Part shown: one piece after another, positions 48,526 through 57,422 of the stretch
Layout: each line of letters begins with the position of its first letter
Numbering within the stretch: the stretch's first letter is position 1
Source: Leptospira ainlahdjerensis
Lineage (GTDB): Bacteria; Spirochaetota; Leptospiria; Leptospirales; Leptospiraceae
Assembly (NCBI RefSeq): GCF_016919175.1
Contig: NZ_JAFFPU010000012.1
Coordinates: 108,443-172,442, forward strand
DNA: 64,000 bases
Reading direction: 5' to 3'
Position numbers and translations under genes: made by a program
Notes under the pieces: model-generated
What the model saw: only the letters and a program-made list of their open reading frames with translations
What the model was told of the DNA's origin: nothing
Databases searched by the model: none

Positions 48526-48992
48526 ACACAAAACGGTTCCAAGAGAATTCCGCAGGATTCGAACTCGAGAGATTCTAATACTTTTTTTTATAAAAAAATT
48601 CCGATTCTCCAAAAAAACAAAGGATAAGAAGAATTGAATTCTCTTTTTCCGACAATCAATTTCTCCCAATAAACCGAATCAGGAACTCGATTCCCCCTTT
48701 TCCGAATCATCCTTTCTCGTTCTTTTTTATTCTTCCCACTTAAAAATCTTTCTCTTCTTCGTTTTATCTTTCTTGGAGAATTCTTCGAACCGATTTTCGC
48801 AATTTCTATTCCTTGTTAGGTTTGGAGGTAAAGCTAACAAATACGGCGTCTTTGATTCCCAAAGTGCAAAAAAGTCAGACCAAGCAGGCACTTCATTTTC
48901 TTTTTCGAAAGAATCCAACGGAAATCCGGAATTCTATTCTTTTTATAAGAACAAAAATTCGATCCGATGGTTATTTAAATCGAGGTTTTTTC
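48526..48992. other. Divergent gap of 467 bp
   Basis: It lies between the DUF1564 gene and the membrane-protein gene, so promoters of both are expected. Contents: AT-rich sequence, a tRNA T-arm-like string GGATTCGAACTC (48555-48566) and short A/T-driven ORFs on both strands without support. A 63-residue minus-strand ORF at 48727-48918 has no family or ribosome site. Confidence 0.5.
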
Positions 48993-49514
48993 ATGACGAT
49001 AGTTTATAACGGAACCGGAGGAATTTTGGGAATTTTCGCAATCCTCCTTTCTATCATTTTGAGTTTTTGCGATATAACCTGGAATCCTTGGGGCTTATTG
49101 GTTTTTTGCTCCATCCTGACTCTTGGAGGTGGAATCTTGGAACTAACCTTGGACGAAAAGATACGTCCACGTTATTTTTTTCTGATTCCGGCTTGGCTCA
49201 TCGGGATTTGCGGAATCGGTCTTGTCGTTCGAGAAAGATACGAACTCTGGGGAAACGTAATCTTCGCCGGAATCTTAATTCCACTTTCGTTTTGGATCCG
49301 AGCCGAATCGAAAAAACCCGGCGGTATGTGGGTCTTCGCTTTGCTGGGTAGCCTGATCTTAATCGCTACCATTCAGATTTTGATGCAAGGAGAACACGGG
49401 CCAACTCCTTCAATCGGAAGTCATATCTTCAACGGGGCCGGAATTCTTCTCTTTATATTTTCCCTTTTCAAGATTTGGTTCGCACGAAAAAAAGAAGAAT
49501 CCGCGTCCGCCTAA
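48993..49514 (+). CDS. Small multi-pass membrane protein, unrecognised
   Basis: The ATG at 48993 begins the first hydrophobic segment directly and gives 173 residues; the longer frame upstream is less credible. I count five or six membrane segments separated by short loops, and a lysine/glutamate-rich C-terminus (ARKKEESASA). The sequence EHGPTPSIGSHIFNGAGILLF suggests two last segments joined by a small loop. No family is recognised. It is monocistronic or linked loosely to the next small gene 79 bp downstream. Confidence 0.6.
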   Translation: MTIVYNGTGGILGIFAILLSIILSFCDITWNPWGLLVFCSILTLGGGILELTLDEKIRPRYFFLIPAWLIGICGIGLVVRERYELWGNVIFAGILIPLSFWIRAESKKPGGMWVFALLGSLILIATIQILMQGEHGPTPSIGSHIFNGAGILLFIFSLFKIWFARKKEESASA

Positions 49515-49593
49515 ACGGCGATCGATTCGAAAAAACAAAACGAAAGTAAATTTATCTCCTCGTAAGAATCGATTCTTTCGATACAAATCTTAG

Positions 49594-49968
49594 ATGTCCT
49601 CACTTTTTCAAAACGATTCCGAACCGGAAGAAAGAATCCACGGTTACGGAAATCCGATTCTAATTTTTAAACTTTGTATTATTGGATTGTTTTGTTTTGG
49701 ACTTTTGCTCGACTTCCCCTCTCCGATCTTTTCTCAAAACGAACCCAATCAGAAATCTCAAGAACAACCGGAATCCAAACCCCTTCTTCGGGTCTTTCCC
49801 TCTTTTCGAAAGGAAGAATGTGACTGGGCGATTCGCTGGGATATTTGTCTCAATTGTTTAAGAATCGGAAGGAGATACGCGCAGAAGATTCATTTTTATC
49901 CTTCGGGACCGTATCGAGAACACGGATGTTATTCGGAAGAGGAAGGTTTTTTTCTTTTAGAAGAATGA
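49594..49968 (+). CDS. Small secreted or anchored protein, unrecognised
   Basis: A 124-residue protein. Residues about 22-42 are hydrophobic (LIFKLCIIGLFCFGLLLDF) and can act as a signal anchor; the following PNQKSQEQPESKP is a flexible linker. The C-terminal part has three cysteines (ECDW, DICLNCLR) and HGCYSEEEGFF, a possible small disulfide-bonded or metal-binding region. Codon use looks like the neighbours, but support beyond an open frame is limited, so it may be over-called. Confidence 0.5.
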   Translation: MSSLFQNDSEPEERIHGYGNPILIFKLCIIGLFCFGLLLDFPSPIFSQNEPNQKSQEQPESKPLLRVFPSFRKEECDWAIRWDICLNCLRIGRRYAQKIHFYPSGPYREHGCYSEEEGFFLLEE

Positions 49969-50005
49969 AGTCGGTGAGAAGAAAAAGGTAAAACGAGAGA
50001 GATTG

Positions 50006-50048
50006 GACAAAAAACAAAAGCAGAGAAGAAGAATTATTCCTTCCCTGC
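50006..50048 (-). terminator. Terminator of the small lipoprotein gene
   Basis: On the minus strand GCAGGGAAGGAA pairs with TTCTTCTTCTCTGC across a TAA loop, giving a mostly paired stem with a few bulges, followed by TTTTGTTTTTTG. It lies about 20 bases after the lipoprotein stop at 50070. Confidence 0.75.
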
Positions 50049-50069
50049 TTTATTTTGATTGGAAAAATC

Positions 50070-50351
50070 TTATTTTTTACAAGCCTGAATTGCAGGAATG
50101 CTTTTCGCGGACTTGAGACAAGTCAGATCAAATTTTCCAGACATACATTCTTTTTGTAAAACAGGAACTAATGTCGCTTTCATAGTTGCGATGTTTGCGG
50201 TATCGTCTGCTTTTTGTCCGGCAGTCAGATTCGTTAACATTTCTTCAACGATAGGAGCACATTCTTCCGCAGAATGTTTTGGTCCACCGCACATAACAGT
50301 CAGAGATAGAACTGCTACAGCGCTTAGGGTAATCATGAGAACTTTTTTCAT
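50070..50351 (-). CDS. Small Leptospira lipoprotein
   Basis: A 93-residue protein with a signal peptide ending in a lipobox-like LTVMC (Cys21) and a small mature domain with four cysteines (AEECAPIV, QKECMS, LTCLKS, IQACKK), probably two disulfides. I recall a Leptospira lipoprotein family (TIGR04454) of this size and cysteine pattern, but cannot confirm membership. It overlaps the start region of the GH5 gene's end by four bases (50348-50351) and is followed by a good terminator. It lies downstream of that enzyme on the same strand, so the two may be co-transcribed. Confidence 0.7.
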   Translation of the reverse strand: MKKVLMITLSAVAVLSLTVMCGGPKHSAEECAPIVEEMLTNLTAGQKADDTANIATMKATLVPVLQKECMSGKFDLTCLKSAKSIPAIQACKK

Positions 50352-52312
50352 CTAATCTTCCTCTTTTGAGTATTCGGAACCACTTTAGTCCGATCTTGTT
50401 CCCTGAAAAGTGATTTTTTCGACGGTAAAATGGTTATTCCATAATGTAGAATTCCCTTTTCTCCCTTAAACTTGAGAGTTCTAGCACGGGCGTCGTACTG
50501 ATACGAACCTGCATTCACCAAAACTTCAAAGCCATTCTTATAATGAATGTCCGGAATGAAGATTTCCGTTTCCGGAAATAAATCTCCTTCTTGTCGAAAA
50601 GAAAATTTGAATAGAGAACGTTCCATATCAAAAGACAAGGCCACCGGTAAACCTTTCGTTCGCACGGGGTAAGGCCGGCTAAAGGCCCTTACCGCCCGTC
50701 CCCCGTCTTCGTCGTAAGCAACGGGTGTATCCAATGAATAGATCGAAAGATCTTCTTCGTTCCAACGATCTCCCAAACTGTGAGTGTGATCCGGCGTATA
50801 ATTCCAAAGGGCGAGGTTTACGAAATTTTTTTCGATCGCCTTCATGATTCGATCCAAAGCTTTTTCTAAAACCCCGTAGTCTTTTTTGAGATACGCGACT
50901 CTCTGATTCAAATCCATCGGAAGTCCCGTTTCTCCGATTACGGTCGGACAGTTCCCCATATTTCTTTCGGACATATCTCGAATCATCCGAATCGTTTCTT
51001 CGTAAGCCTTGTCGATATTCTCGCTTCCAAAAACAGGCTTTGCTTTGAAAACGTGAACTCCGAACCAAGGAAAATAACGTTTGAGCATAAGTACAGAGAC
51101 GTCGTACCAATGCGTCGCATTCACGACACCGCCGTGGTTCTTCTTCGGAGTTTCTTTCCATTCCAATTCGAGTTTAGAAGGATCGCTTTCTATAAAGATA
51201 TGAAATCTACTTTCTACTTTTTGAACTCTTTCCTTGAACTTCTTGATAAAGGGTTGCATAAAGTCGGAATAGAATTCGTATTTTTTTCCATTCTTCTTAT
51301 AGAAGTATTCCGGTTTGAGGAGCATGGGCGCTCCGTTCGGATCGTAATCCCAAACTCCGTGATTTCTCCAGATACATTGATGTCCCCGTTTCCAAAGAGG
51401 AACTCCTCCCGCATTCAATCGAACCTTTCCCCAAGGAAGACTCCAGAACCCGAGCATATAAGCCTGCTCCGCGGAAACCGCACGTCCTTCGGATAAATAC
51501 ATTTCTTTGAACGGAGGAGTTTTGATCACCTTTCCAAAACCGAAGGCTTCGAATTCTCCAAGATTCTTTTTACCGATCCATCCCGGAGAAGGCTCGTTCA
51601 TAGAATCAAAGCCGACGACGTGTTTGTATTTTTTTAGTTTGCGTACGATTTTGAGAACGGATTCTATATAATGATCTTGTAAAAAATCCTGAACGTTCTT
51701 TCCGCCGATCTTTGTATCCGGTGCAAATTCTTTTCCTCCGAAGAATAAAGAAAACATCGTTCCACACGCATACTTCTGATAGTTGAGTGGCCAGGACATT
51801 CTTCTATAATTTCTTCCCTGGTGATGATGTACGATTGCGGTTTCGGAATCTCGTATCTTTCCGATGTCCATTCCCAATTCTTCCAAGGTCCATCCGGGCG
51901 CCCCGTCTCCTCCCGTAAAACGAGACCATACGTCTTGATGTGGATCGATAAATAGATAGAGTCCTTTTTGTCCCGCGAGAGCGACCATTCTTTCTATGTA
52001 GTCTATGTATTCCGTATCGTATTTTCCGGGGCCCTTGTGCTCAATCGCTTCCCAAGTGATGATAAATCGTAGAAAATTGAATCCCCACTTCCGAAGACGA
52101 TCAAAGTGTTCGCCTGCTTGGCTTTCTTCCAAGGGTCTTCCCACAAAGGAAACGTTTCTATGATTGTAGAATGTAAGAGTCTGATCAAAGTGTGTGGTTC
52201 CGTCCGGCTTCGAGGGGACTTTCGCCGATCCCGAAAGATTGACTCCTCTCAACTGATAGATCGTCCCGTCCTTCCCAGCGAAATGTCCGTTCTTTACGAA
52301 TAATTCTTCCAT
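50348..52312 (-). CDS. GH5 glycoside hydrolase, endoglycoceramidase/steryl-glucosidase-like
   Basis: The ATG at 52312 gives 654 residues; the longer frame upstream adds a basic, signal-free stretch. It is a GH5 clan-A enzyme: FIDPHQDVWSRFTGGDGAPG (about 121-140), acid/base Glu240 in FDSMNEPSPGW, and nucleophile Glu461 in VIGETGLPMDL. The FIDPHQDVWSR block and the C-terminal beta-domain (about 560-654) match the EGCrP2/endoglycosylceramidase branch (GH5_12-like), whose known members remove glucose or glycans from ceramides and sterols. No signal peptide is visible, so it may act inside the cell. The next gene codes for a small lipoprotein. Confidence 0.85.
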   Translation of the reverse strand: MEELFVKNGHFAGKDGTIYQLRGVNLSGSAKVPSKPDGTTHFDQTLTFYNHRNVSFVGRPLEESQAGEHFDRLRKWGFNFLRFIITWEAIEHKGPGKYDTEYIDYIERMVALAGQKGLYLFIDPHQDVWSRFTGGDGAPGWTLEELGMDIGKIRDSETAIVHHHQGRNYRRMSWPLNYQKYACGTMFSLFFGGKEFAPDTKIGGKNVQDFLQDHYIESVLKIVRKLKKYKHVVGFDSMNEPSPGWIGKKNLGEFEAFGFGKVIKTPPFKEMYLSEGRAVSAEQAYMLGFWSLPWGKVRLNAGGVPLWKRGHQCIWRNHGVWDYDPNGAPMLLKPEYFYKKNGKKYEFYSDFMQPFIKKFKERVQKVESRFHIFIESDPSKLELEWKETPKKNHGGVVNATHWYDVSVLMLKRYFPWFGVHVFKAKPVFGSENIDKAYEETIRMIRDMSERNMGNCPTVIGETGLPMDLNQRVAYLKKDYGVLEKALDRIMKAIEKNFVNLALWNYTPDHTHSLGDRWNEEDLSIYSLDTPVAYDEDGGRAVRAFSRPYPVRTKGLPVALSFDMERSLFKFSFRQEGDLFPETEIFIPDIHYKNGFEVLVNAGSYQYDARARTLKFKGEKGILHYGITILPSKKSLFREQDRTKVVPNTQKRKIR

Positions 52313-52590
52313 TTTGTATTTCCCCGAATTGATTTCTTTTTTCCCTAAGTTTCTTTGCTTGTAAAGAGAGTTTCTTTTTAATAAGAATCTCTTTGCTTCG
52401 CAAAAAGCCAATCGCAACCTACTCTTCAAGAGCCCGCGGTCAAAACCGTTGAGTCGAATCTCCTACAGGTCTTTCAAACTTTGCGGCGGGAGTTTGAGAA
52501 CCTCTCTTTACTGAATCGTTCGGTTTCACAGAATGATTTTCTTCGGTCTTAATTCCACGAGCCGTGATTCAACCCACAGTCTTCGTATTT

Positions 52591-53469
52591 CTATTCATTA
52601 AATTGAATTCTTGCGTCCTCGTAACCTCTGCTGATCAAATAGTCCGCCTGTACTTGCGAAAAATTTAATATACTACTGAAGCCGAGAGAGGTTCTCGGAC
52701 CGATCGTTCTGATTTTTAATTCCGGCCGATCCGCACTAGGAATGGATAAAAGAGAAGAGAGTTTTGATTTTTTGCCTTTTCTTTTTTTCTTTTCAAAATT
52801 CATATTGGCCATCACGGTTTGAAAAGAACCGATGAGAGAGAGTTCGAAAACCCTTTCCAATCCTTCCCTTCTTGTTTTGGGAAGCCCCATGTCGATTCCT
52901 CCGACCGGTGAAAGTAAAACGACAACGATGTCGGTCGCGCCTCTTTCCACTGCGGGAAGAATCGGAGTGTTGGCCATCACACCTCCATCCCAGTGCGGAG
53001 CTCCGTCCACATACTGCCAGGGAAAAAACATAGGAATCGCCGACGAAGCCATCACGTGTTCGATATCGATTTCTTTGTTTCGAAAAAATACAAGTTCGGC
53101 CGTGAGAATGTTTACGGCCGTGATAATCACTTCCGTGGGATTTTTTCTCAGATTTCGAAAGTCCAAATGGGAATAGAGAAGATTTTTGAGCGGAGTCGTA
53201 TCGGTCAAAGGAGAATAACTTTTTACGAAGATGTCGACGAGATCGTTCCAAATCGAATAACGCATCACCTTCTTGGCTTCGATCGACTTCCAGAGTTTGG
53301 TGATTTCGGCAGCGTTCATTCCGCAACCCATCGCAGTGGCTGTAATAGCTCCTACGGAAGTTCCACAGATGACATCCGGTTTGAATTGAATCTCTTCTAA
53401 ATATCGAAGAACCCCGGCTTGATAAGCGCCTCGGGCTCCTCCTCCGGATAGGATCAGGGCACGTTTCAT
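52591..53469 (-). CDS. Patatin-like phospholipase
   Basis: A 292-residue protein with the patatin signature: GGGARG (9-14, oxyanion), GTSVG (36-40) with nucleophile Ser38, and DGG with Asp161 completing the dyad. It should hydrolyse acyl chains of phospholipids or related lipids. No signal peptide or membrane segment is seen, so it is probably cytoplasmic or associated with the inner face. The GH5 gene begins 278 bp downstream on the same strand, suggesting a lipid-related neighbourhood. Confidence 0.93.
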   Translation of the reverse strand: MKRALILSGGGARGAYQAGVLRYLEEIQFKPDVICGTSVGAITATAMGCGMNAAEITKLWKSIEAKKVMRYSIWNDLVDIFVKSYSPLTDTTPLKNLLYSHLDFRNLRKNPTEVIITAVNILTAELVFFRNKEIDIEHVMASSAIPMFFPWQYVDGAPHWDGGVMANTPILPAVERGATDIVVVLLSPVGGIDMGLPKTRREGLERVFELSLIGSFQTVMANMNFEKKKRKGKKSKLSSLLSIPSADRPELKIRTIGPRTSLGFSSILNFSQVQADYLISRGYEDARIQFNE

Positions 53470-53854
<385 letters not shown>

Positions 53855-55066
53855 CTAAGAAACCGCTTTGACTCTCGAAATTAGAATCACTGCGATCACG
53901 TTAAAGCCTATCGCGAGGTATCCGGCTATATCATAGTTTTCGTATGGAGCCGTCGGAGACGCCGCATACAAAATACTTCCCCCTATCGTCGCTCCCAAAC
54001 CGGAAGCCAAGTTTTGAAACGAGGAAATGACGGTCATAAAACGTCCACGGTCTCTCGGCTCCGTGCTCGAAGTGATTAAGGCCAGCGCAGGAATCCATCT
54101 TCCGGAAACAAGAACCATAAAGAACGTAGTCAAAATCACGACGTTGACCAAGGAAGTTTTTCCCAAATGTGTCATGATAAAAATGGGAACAAAGGATAAG
54201 GGAACCAGAGTATAGAATACTTTGTGTTTCCCGATTTTGTCCGAAAGAATCCCGATCAATCTCGAAGAAAAAAGAGTGACTAGCCCGCCGAAAAAGTAGA
54301 TCCACGGAATTTCCTCTTTTGAAATTCCCACGTTTCTTTCCATATAAGGAGCGATAAAAGGAATCACGGTAAAGCCGCCCAAGATCACGAACATCATCAG
54401 CATATACGAAGCCGTATATTTTTTATAGGTTAGAATTCTTACAAAGTTGAGAACCGGATTGTCACCTGCGGATTGATACGGAGGAATGTGAGGGAGATGA
54501 TAATACATCAAGACCAAAATCGGAAGACTTACGAGTACGATTCCCGCAAAGGACATATTCCATCCGTAGTAGGAAGCGATCTTTAAACCCATAGGAATCC
54601 CGATTACCGACGCGACGGAGAAAGCCCCCATAATCGCCCCCGTCGCCCTTCCCCTTCGATCCATCGCGATCGCGTCGCCTACGATCGCAAAGGTGACGGA
54701 ACTGAGAACTCCTCCGAAGGCTCCGGACAAAATTCTTGCAAGCAAAAGAAGAATATAAGAATCCGCGACCGCACACAAAGCGGTTCCGATAATAAAACCG
54801 GAATACAAAAACATTGCCGCCGTTTTTCGGTTGAATCGATCGATAAAGAGCGCGCCCACAATTCCCGCCGCGAAAGCGCTGTAAGTGTAAGCCGAAATCA
54901 AAAAGGAAAACTCCCTCGGATTGATATGAAACGCCTCTTGAAAATAACTTCCCAAGGGCATCATGATTACGAAATCGAGTATGTGGGTGAATTGAATCGC
55001 CGCTAAAACGAAGATCAACATTCCTTCGGATTTGACGTATATGTTACGAGTCGGTTGTGAAGACAT
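53855..55066 (-). CDS. MFS transporter
   Basis: A 403-residue protein with 12 predicted membrane segments. FIDRFNRKTAAMFLYSG (about 60-76) is the MFS loop 2-3 signature region, and MDRRGRATGAIMGAFS (about 133-148) is a second conserved loop. The arrangement fits the DHA1-like or sugar-efflux group of the superfamily, with no specific substrate evident. It is divergent from the CoA-transferase gene across 112 bp. No regulator lies nearby. Confidence 0.85.
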   Translation of the reverse strand: MSSQPTRNIYVKSEGMLIFVLAAIQFTHILDFVIMMPLGSYFQEAFHINPREFSFLISAYTYSAFAAGIVGALFIDRFNRKTAAMFLYSGFIIGTALCAVADSYILLLLARILSGAFGGVLSSVTFAIVGDAIAMDRRGRATGAIMGAFSVASVIGIPMGLKIASYYGWNMSFAGIVLVSLPILVLMYYHLPHIPPYQSAGDNPVLNFVRILTYKKYTASYMLMMFVILGGFTVIPFIAPYMERNVGISKEEIPWIYFFGGLVTLFSSRLIGILSDKIGKHKVFYTLVPLSFVPIFIMTHLGKTSLVNVVILTTFFMVLVSGRWIPALALITSSTEPRDRGRFMTVISSFQNLASGLGATIGGSILYAASPTAPYENYDIAGYLAIGFNVIAVILISRVKAVS

Positions 55067-55178
55067 TATATGGATAGCTTGAGAAATATCACTTTCTTGT
55101 AGATAGAAAAATCAAAAAAATAGGTTGAAGGTCTTTCCTTCCGAATCAGAATTCTTTTAAAAAAGGTTCCTAAATTCC

Positions 55179-56456
55179 ATGAAAGTTAAGTATATTTCCG
55201 CCAATTCGGCTCTTTCTTCTGTCCAATCGGGTCAAAGGGTTTTCGTTCACAGCGTGGCGGCTTCTCCTCAGTTGCTGATAGACGCGTTGACCGCGAGAGC
55301 TCCCGAGCTGACTAACGTGGAAATGATTCACCTTCATACGGAAGGAACGGCTCCGTATGCACAACCGGGGATGGAAGGTCATTTTTTCGTAAATTCTCTT
55401 TTTGTATGTGCCAACACAAGGAAGGCGGTGGAGGAAGGAAGAGCGGATTATATTCCGATGTTCTTAAGTGAATGCCCTCTTCTTTTCAGAAAAAATATTC
55501 TTCCGTTAGACGTCGCTCTCATACAAGTTTCTCCTCCCGACAAACACGGATTTTGTTCTCTGGGTGTTTCGATCGATATCAGCAAGGCCGCGGTGGAAAC
55601 GGCCAAGGTCGTGATCGCGCAGGTCAACGAGAACATGCCCCGGACTCACGGTGACGGAATCGTTCACATCGATCAAATCCATTCCTTTGTGGAGGGAAAT
55701 CTTCCTTTGCACGAACACAAGTCGGCGACTCTTACCGCGATCGAAATCGCGATCGGAAAAAACGTGGCCTCTCTTGTGGAAGACGGTGCGACTCTTCAAA
55801 TGGGAATCGGCGCAATACCCGACGCGGTTCTCACTTGTCTCACTTCTCACAAAGACTTGGGAATTCATACCGAAATGTTTTCGGACGGAGTGATGGATCT
55901 CGTTCAAAAAGGAATCATCACCGGAATTCATAAAAAGAAACATCCCGGAAAAATCGTTTCCGGTTTTGTGATGGGAACAAAAAAACTCTACGACTTCATC
56001 GACGACAATCCTCAAGTTGCGATGCTCGACATCGGATATATCAACGATCCTCACGTGATCCGAAAAAATCCGAAAGTCACCGCGATCAATTCCGCAGTGG
56101 AAGTCGATCTCACCGGACAAGTCTGCGCGGACACGATCGGAACGAGACAATTCTCCGGAGTCGGCGGTCAGATGGACTTTATTCGAGGAGCTTCCTTATC
56201 GGAAGGAGGCAAACCGATTATCGCTCTTCCTTCCGCAACCGCAAAGGGAGAATCTAGAATCGTTTCCATGCTCAAACCCGGCGCGGACGTAGTTACAACC
56301 CGCGCTCACGTCCACTACATCGTGACGGAATATGGAATCGCAAATTTGTATGGGAAGAACCTCAGACAAAGAGCGAAGGCCTTGATTGAAATCGCCCATC
56401 CCGATCATCGAGAAAGGCTCGAAAAAGAAGCGAGAGAAAGATTCAAAATACTTTGA
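55179..56456 (+). CDS. Acetyl-CoA hydrolase/CoA-transferase family protein
   Basis: A 425-residue protein of the acetyl-CoA hydrolase/transferase family (4-hydroxybutyrate or butyrate CoA-transferase type). GATLQMGIGAIPDAVL (about 203-218) is the conserved nucleotide-side loop and LGIHTEMFSDGVMDL (227-241) contains the catalytic Glu232 that carries CoA. SGVGGQMDFIRGASLSEGGK is the typical C-terminal block. It probably interconverts short-chain acyl-CoAs. The substrate pair is not fixed by sequence. It starts divergently from the MFS gene. Confidence 0.9.
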   Translation: MKVKYISANSALSSVQSGQRVFVHSVAASPQLLIDALTARAPELTNVEMIHLHTEGTAPYAQPGMEGHFFVNSLFVCANTRKAVEEGRADYIPMFLSECPLLFRKNILPLDVALIQVSPPDKHGFCSLGVSIDISKAAVETAKVVIAQVNENMPRTHGDGIVHIDQIHSFVEGNLPLHEHKSATLTAIEIAIGKNVASLVEDGATLQMGIGAIPDAVLTCLTSHKDLGIHTEMFSDGVMDLVQKGIITGIHKKKHPGKIVSGFVMGTKKLYDFIDDNPQVAMLDIGYINDPHVIRKNPKVTAINSAVEVDLTGQVCADTIGTRQFSGVGGQMDFIRGASLSEGGKPIIALPSATAKGESRIVSMLKPGADVVTTRAHVHYIVTEYGIANLYGKNLRQRAKALIEIAHPDHRERLEKEARERFKIL

Positions 56457-56565
56457 TTCAACGAAACGTTGTAATCCAATTTTATTCTTCCTATTTGAGA
56501 ATTCGAACGGAATCGTTTGACAGAGGCCGATCCTTTCGTCAGATTGAATCTGTAATCGGAACTCA

Positions 56566-57375
56566 ATGAAATTCGAACGTGATAAAGTCTATGAAGGAAT
56601 TTTTCTTTCCGACGTTCACTACCTTCTCGACAAAAAGATCAAGTCCCACAAGCACAAAGAACTTTTTCAATTCTTAGATCATCTCGAAAAAAAGAACGTT
56701 CGATTTCAGACGATCTATCTCGTGGGAGACATCATCGAGAACTGGTTTTTCAGCGCATCGCGAAAACTCAGAAGAAGTAAAAAAAGATTCAATAAACTTT
56801 TTGATCGGTTGGACGCACTTTCCGCCCCTGGCGGAGATAAAATCTATATCGTCGGGAATCACGATTCCACTTCGTATCTGATGAATCTTCCACCGAAGAT
56901 CGAAAAATATCTCAAAGAACGAAACTGGGACGTGTGCGAAAAGGCAGAAACGGACATTCTGATCGCCTTACACGGGCATCAAGGCCAATACAATCGGTTT
57001 ACCTGGATCGGTTCCATCTTTTTATTACGTTTTTTGCATATGATTGCGCTTCTATTGCCGAATCTGTTCCGTTTTTCCGAAGCGTTCTATCATAAACATC
57101 TCAATAGACAAGACCCCACTACGACGGAAGAAATCCTAAAATACTACGAACGTCTTTCCAGAATTTCCCATCAGGGTCAGAAAGTTTTAATTTCGGGTCA
57201 TACTCATGATTTTCTCTGCATTCCCAATCTGAAGATCATCAACACCGGGGACTGGGTGAAGAGCAATAGTTTCGTTTTTCAAGACGGAATTAACTTTATC
57301 GGAGCCAGGATGAACAAACGCGGAGAATTCTCTAAAGAATTTATTTACAAGCATAGGGAAGAATCCTCTAGTTAG
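56566..57375 (+). CDS. Calcineurin-like phosphoesterase, LpxH-like
   Basis: A 269-residue metallophosphoesterase with FLSDVHY (12-18, Asp/His), VGDIIE (53-58), GNHDS (97-101), LHGHQGQ (about 135-141) and SGHTHD (about 211-216), the complete dinuclear metal ligand set. Related enzymes hydrolyse UDP-2,3-diacylglucosamine in lipid A synthesis, and the family also includes other phosphoesterases. A hydrophobic insert (about 147-166) could bind membrane lipid. An isolated gene, with the FMN-domain protein 47 bp downstream on the same strand. The LpxH role is a guess from the overall fold. Confidence 0.8.
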   Translation: MKFERDKVYEGIFLSDVHYLLDKKIKSHKHKELFQFLDHLEKKNVRFQTIYLVGDIIENWFFSASRKLRRSKKRFNKLFDRLDALSAPGGDKIYIVGNHDSTSYLMNLPPKIEKYLKERNWDVCEKAETDILIALHGHQGQYNRFTWIGSIFLLRFLHMIALLLPNLFRFSEAFYHKHLNRQDPTTTEEILKYYERLSRISHQGQKVLISGHTHDFLCIPNLKIINTGDWVKSNSFVFQDGINFIGARMNKRGEFSKEFIYKHREESSS

Positions 57376-57422
57376 TAAAAATATTTCTTGCGGAACCTTT
57401 ACAAAAGGTGCAGAATTGCCGG

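Noticed and set aside
48727..48918. 63-codon minus-strand ORF between the DUF1564 and membrane-protein genes
   Set aside because: It has no family or ribosome site, and its charged, A-rich end fits random AT-rich DNA.
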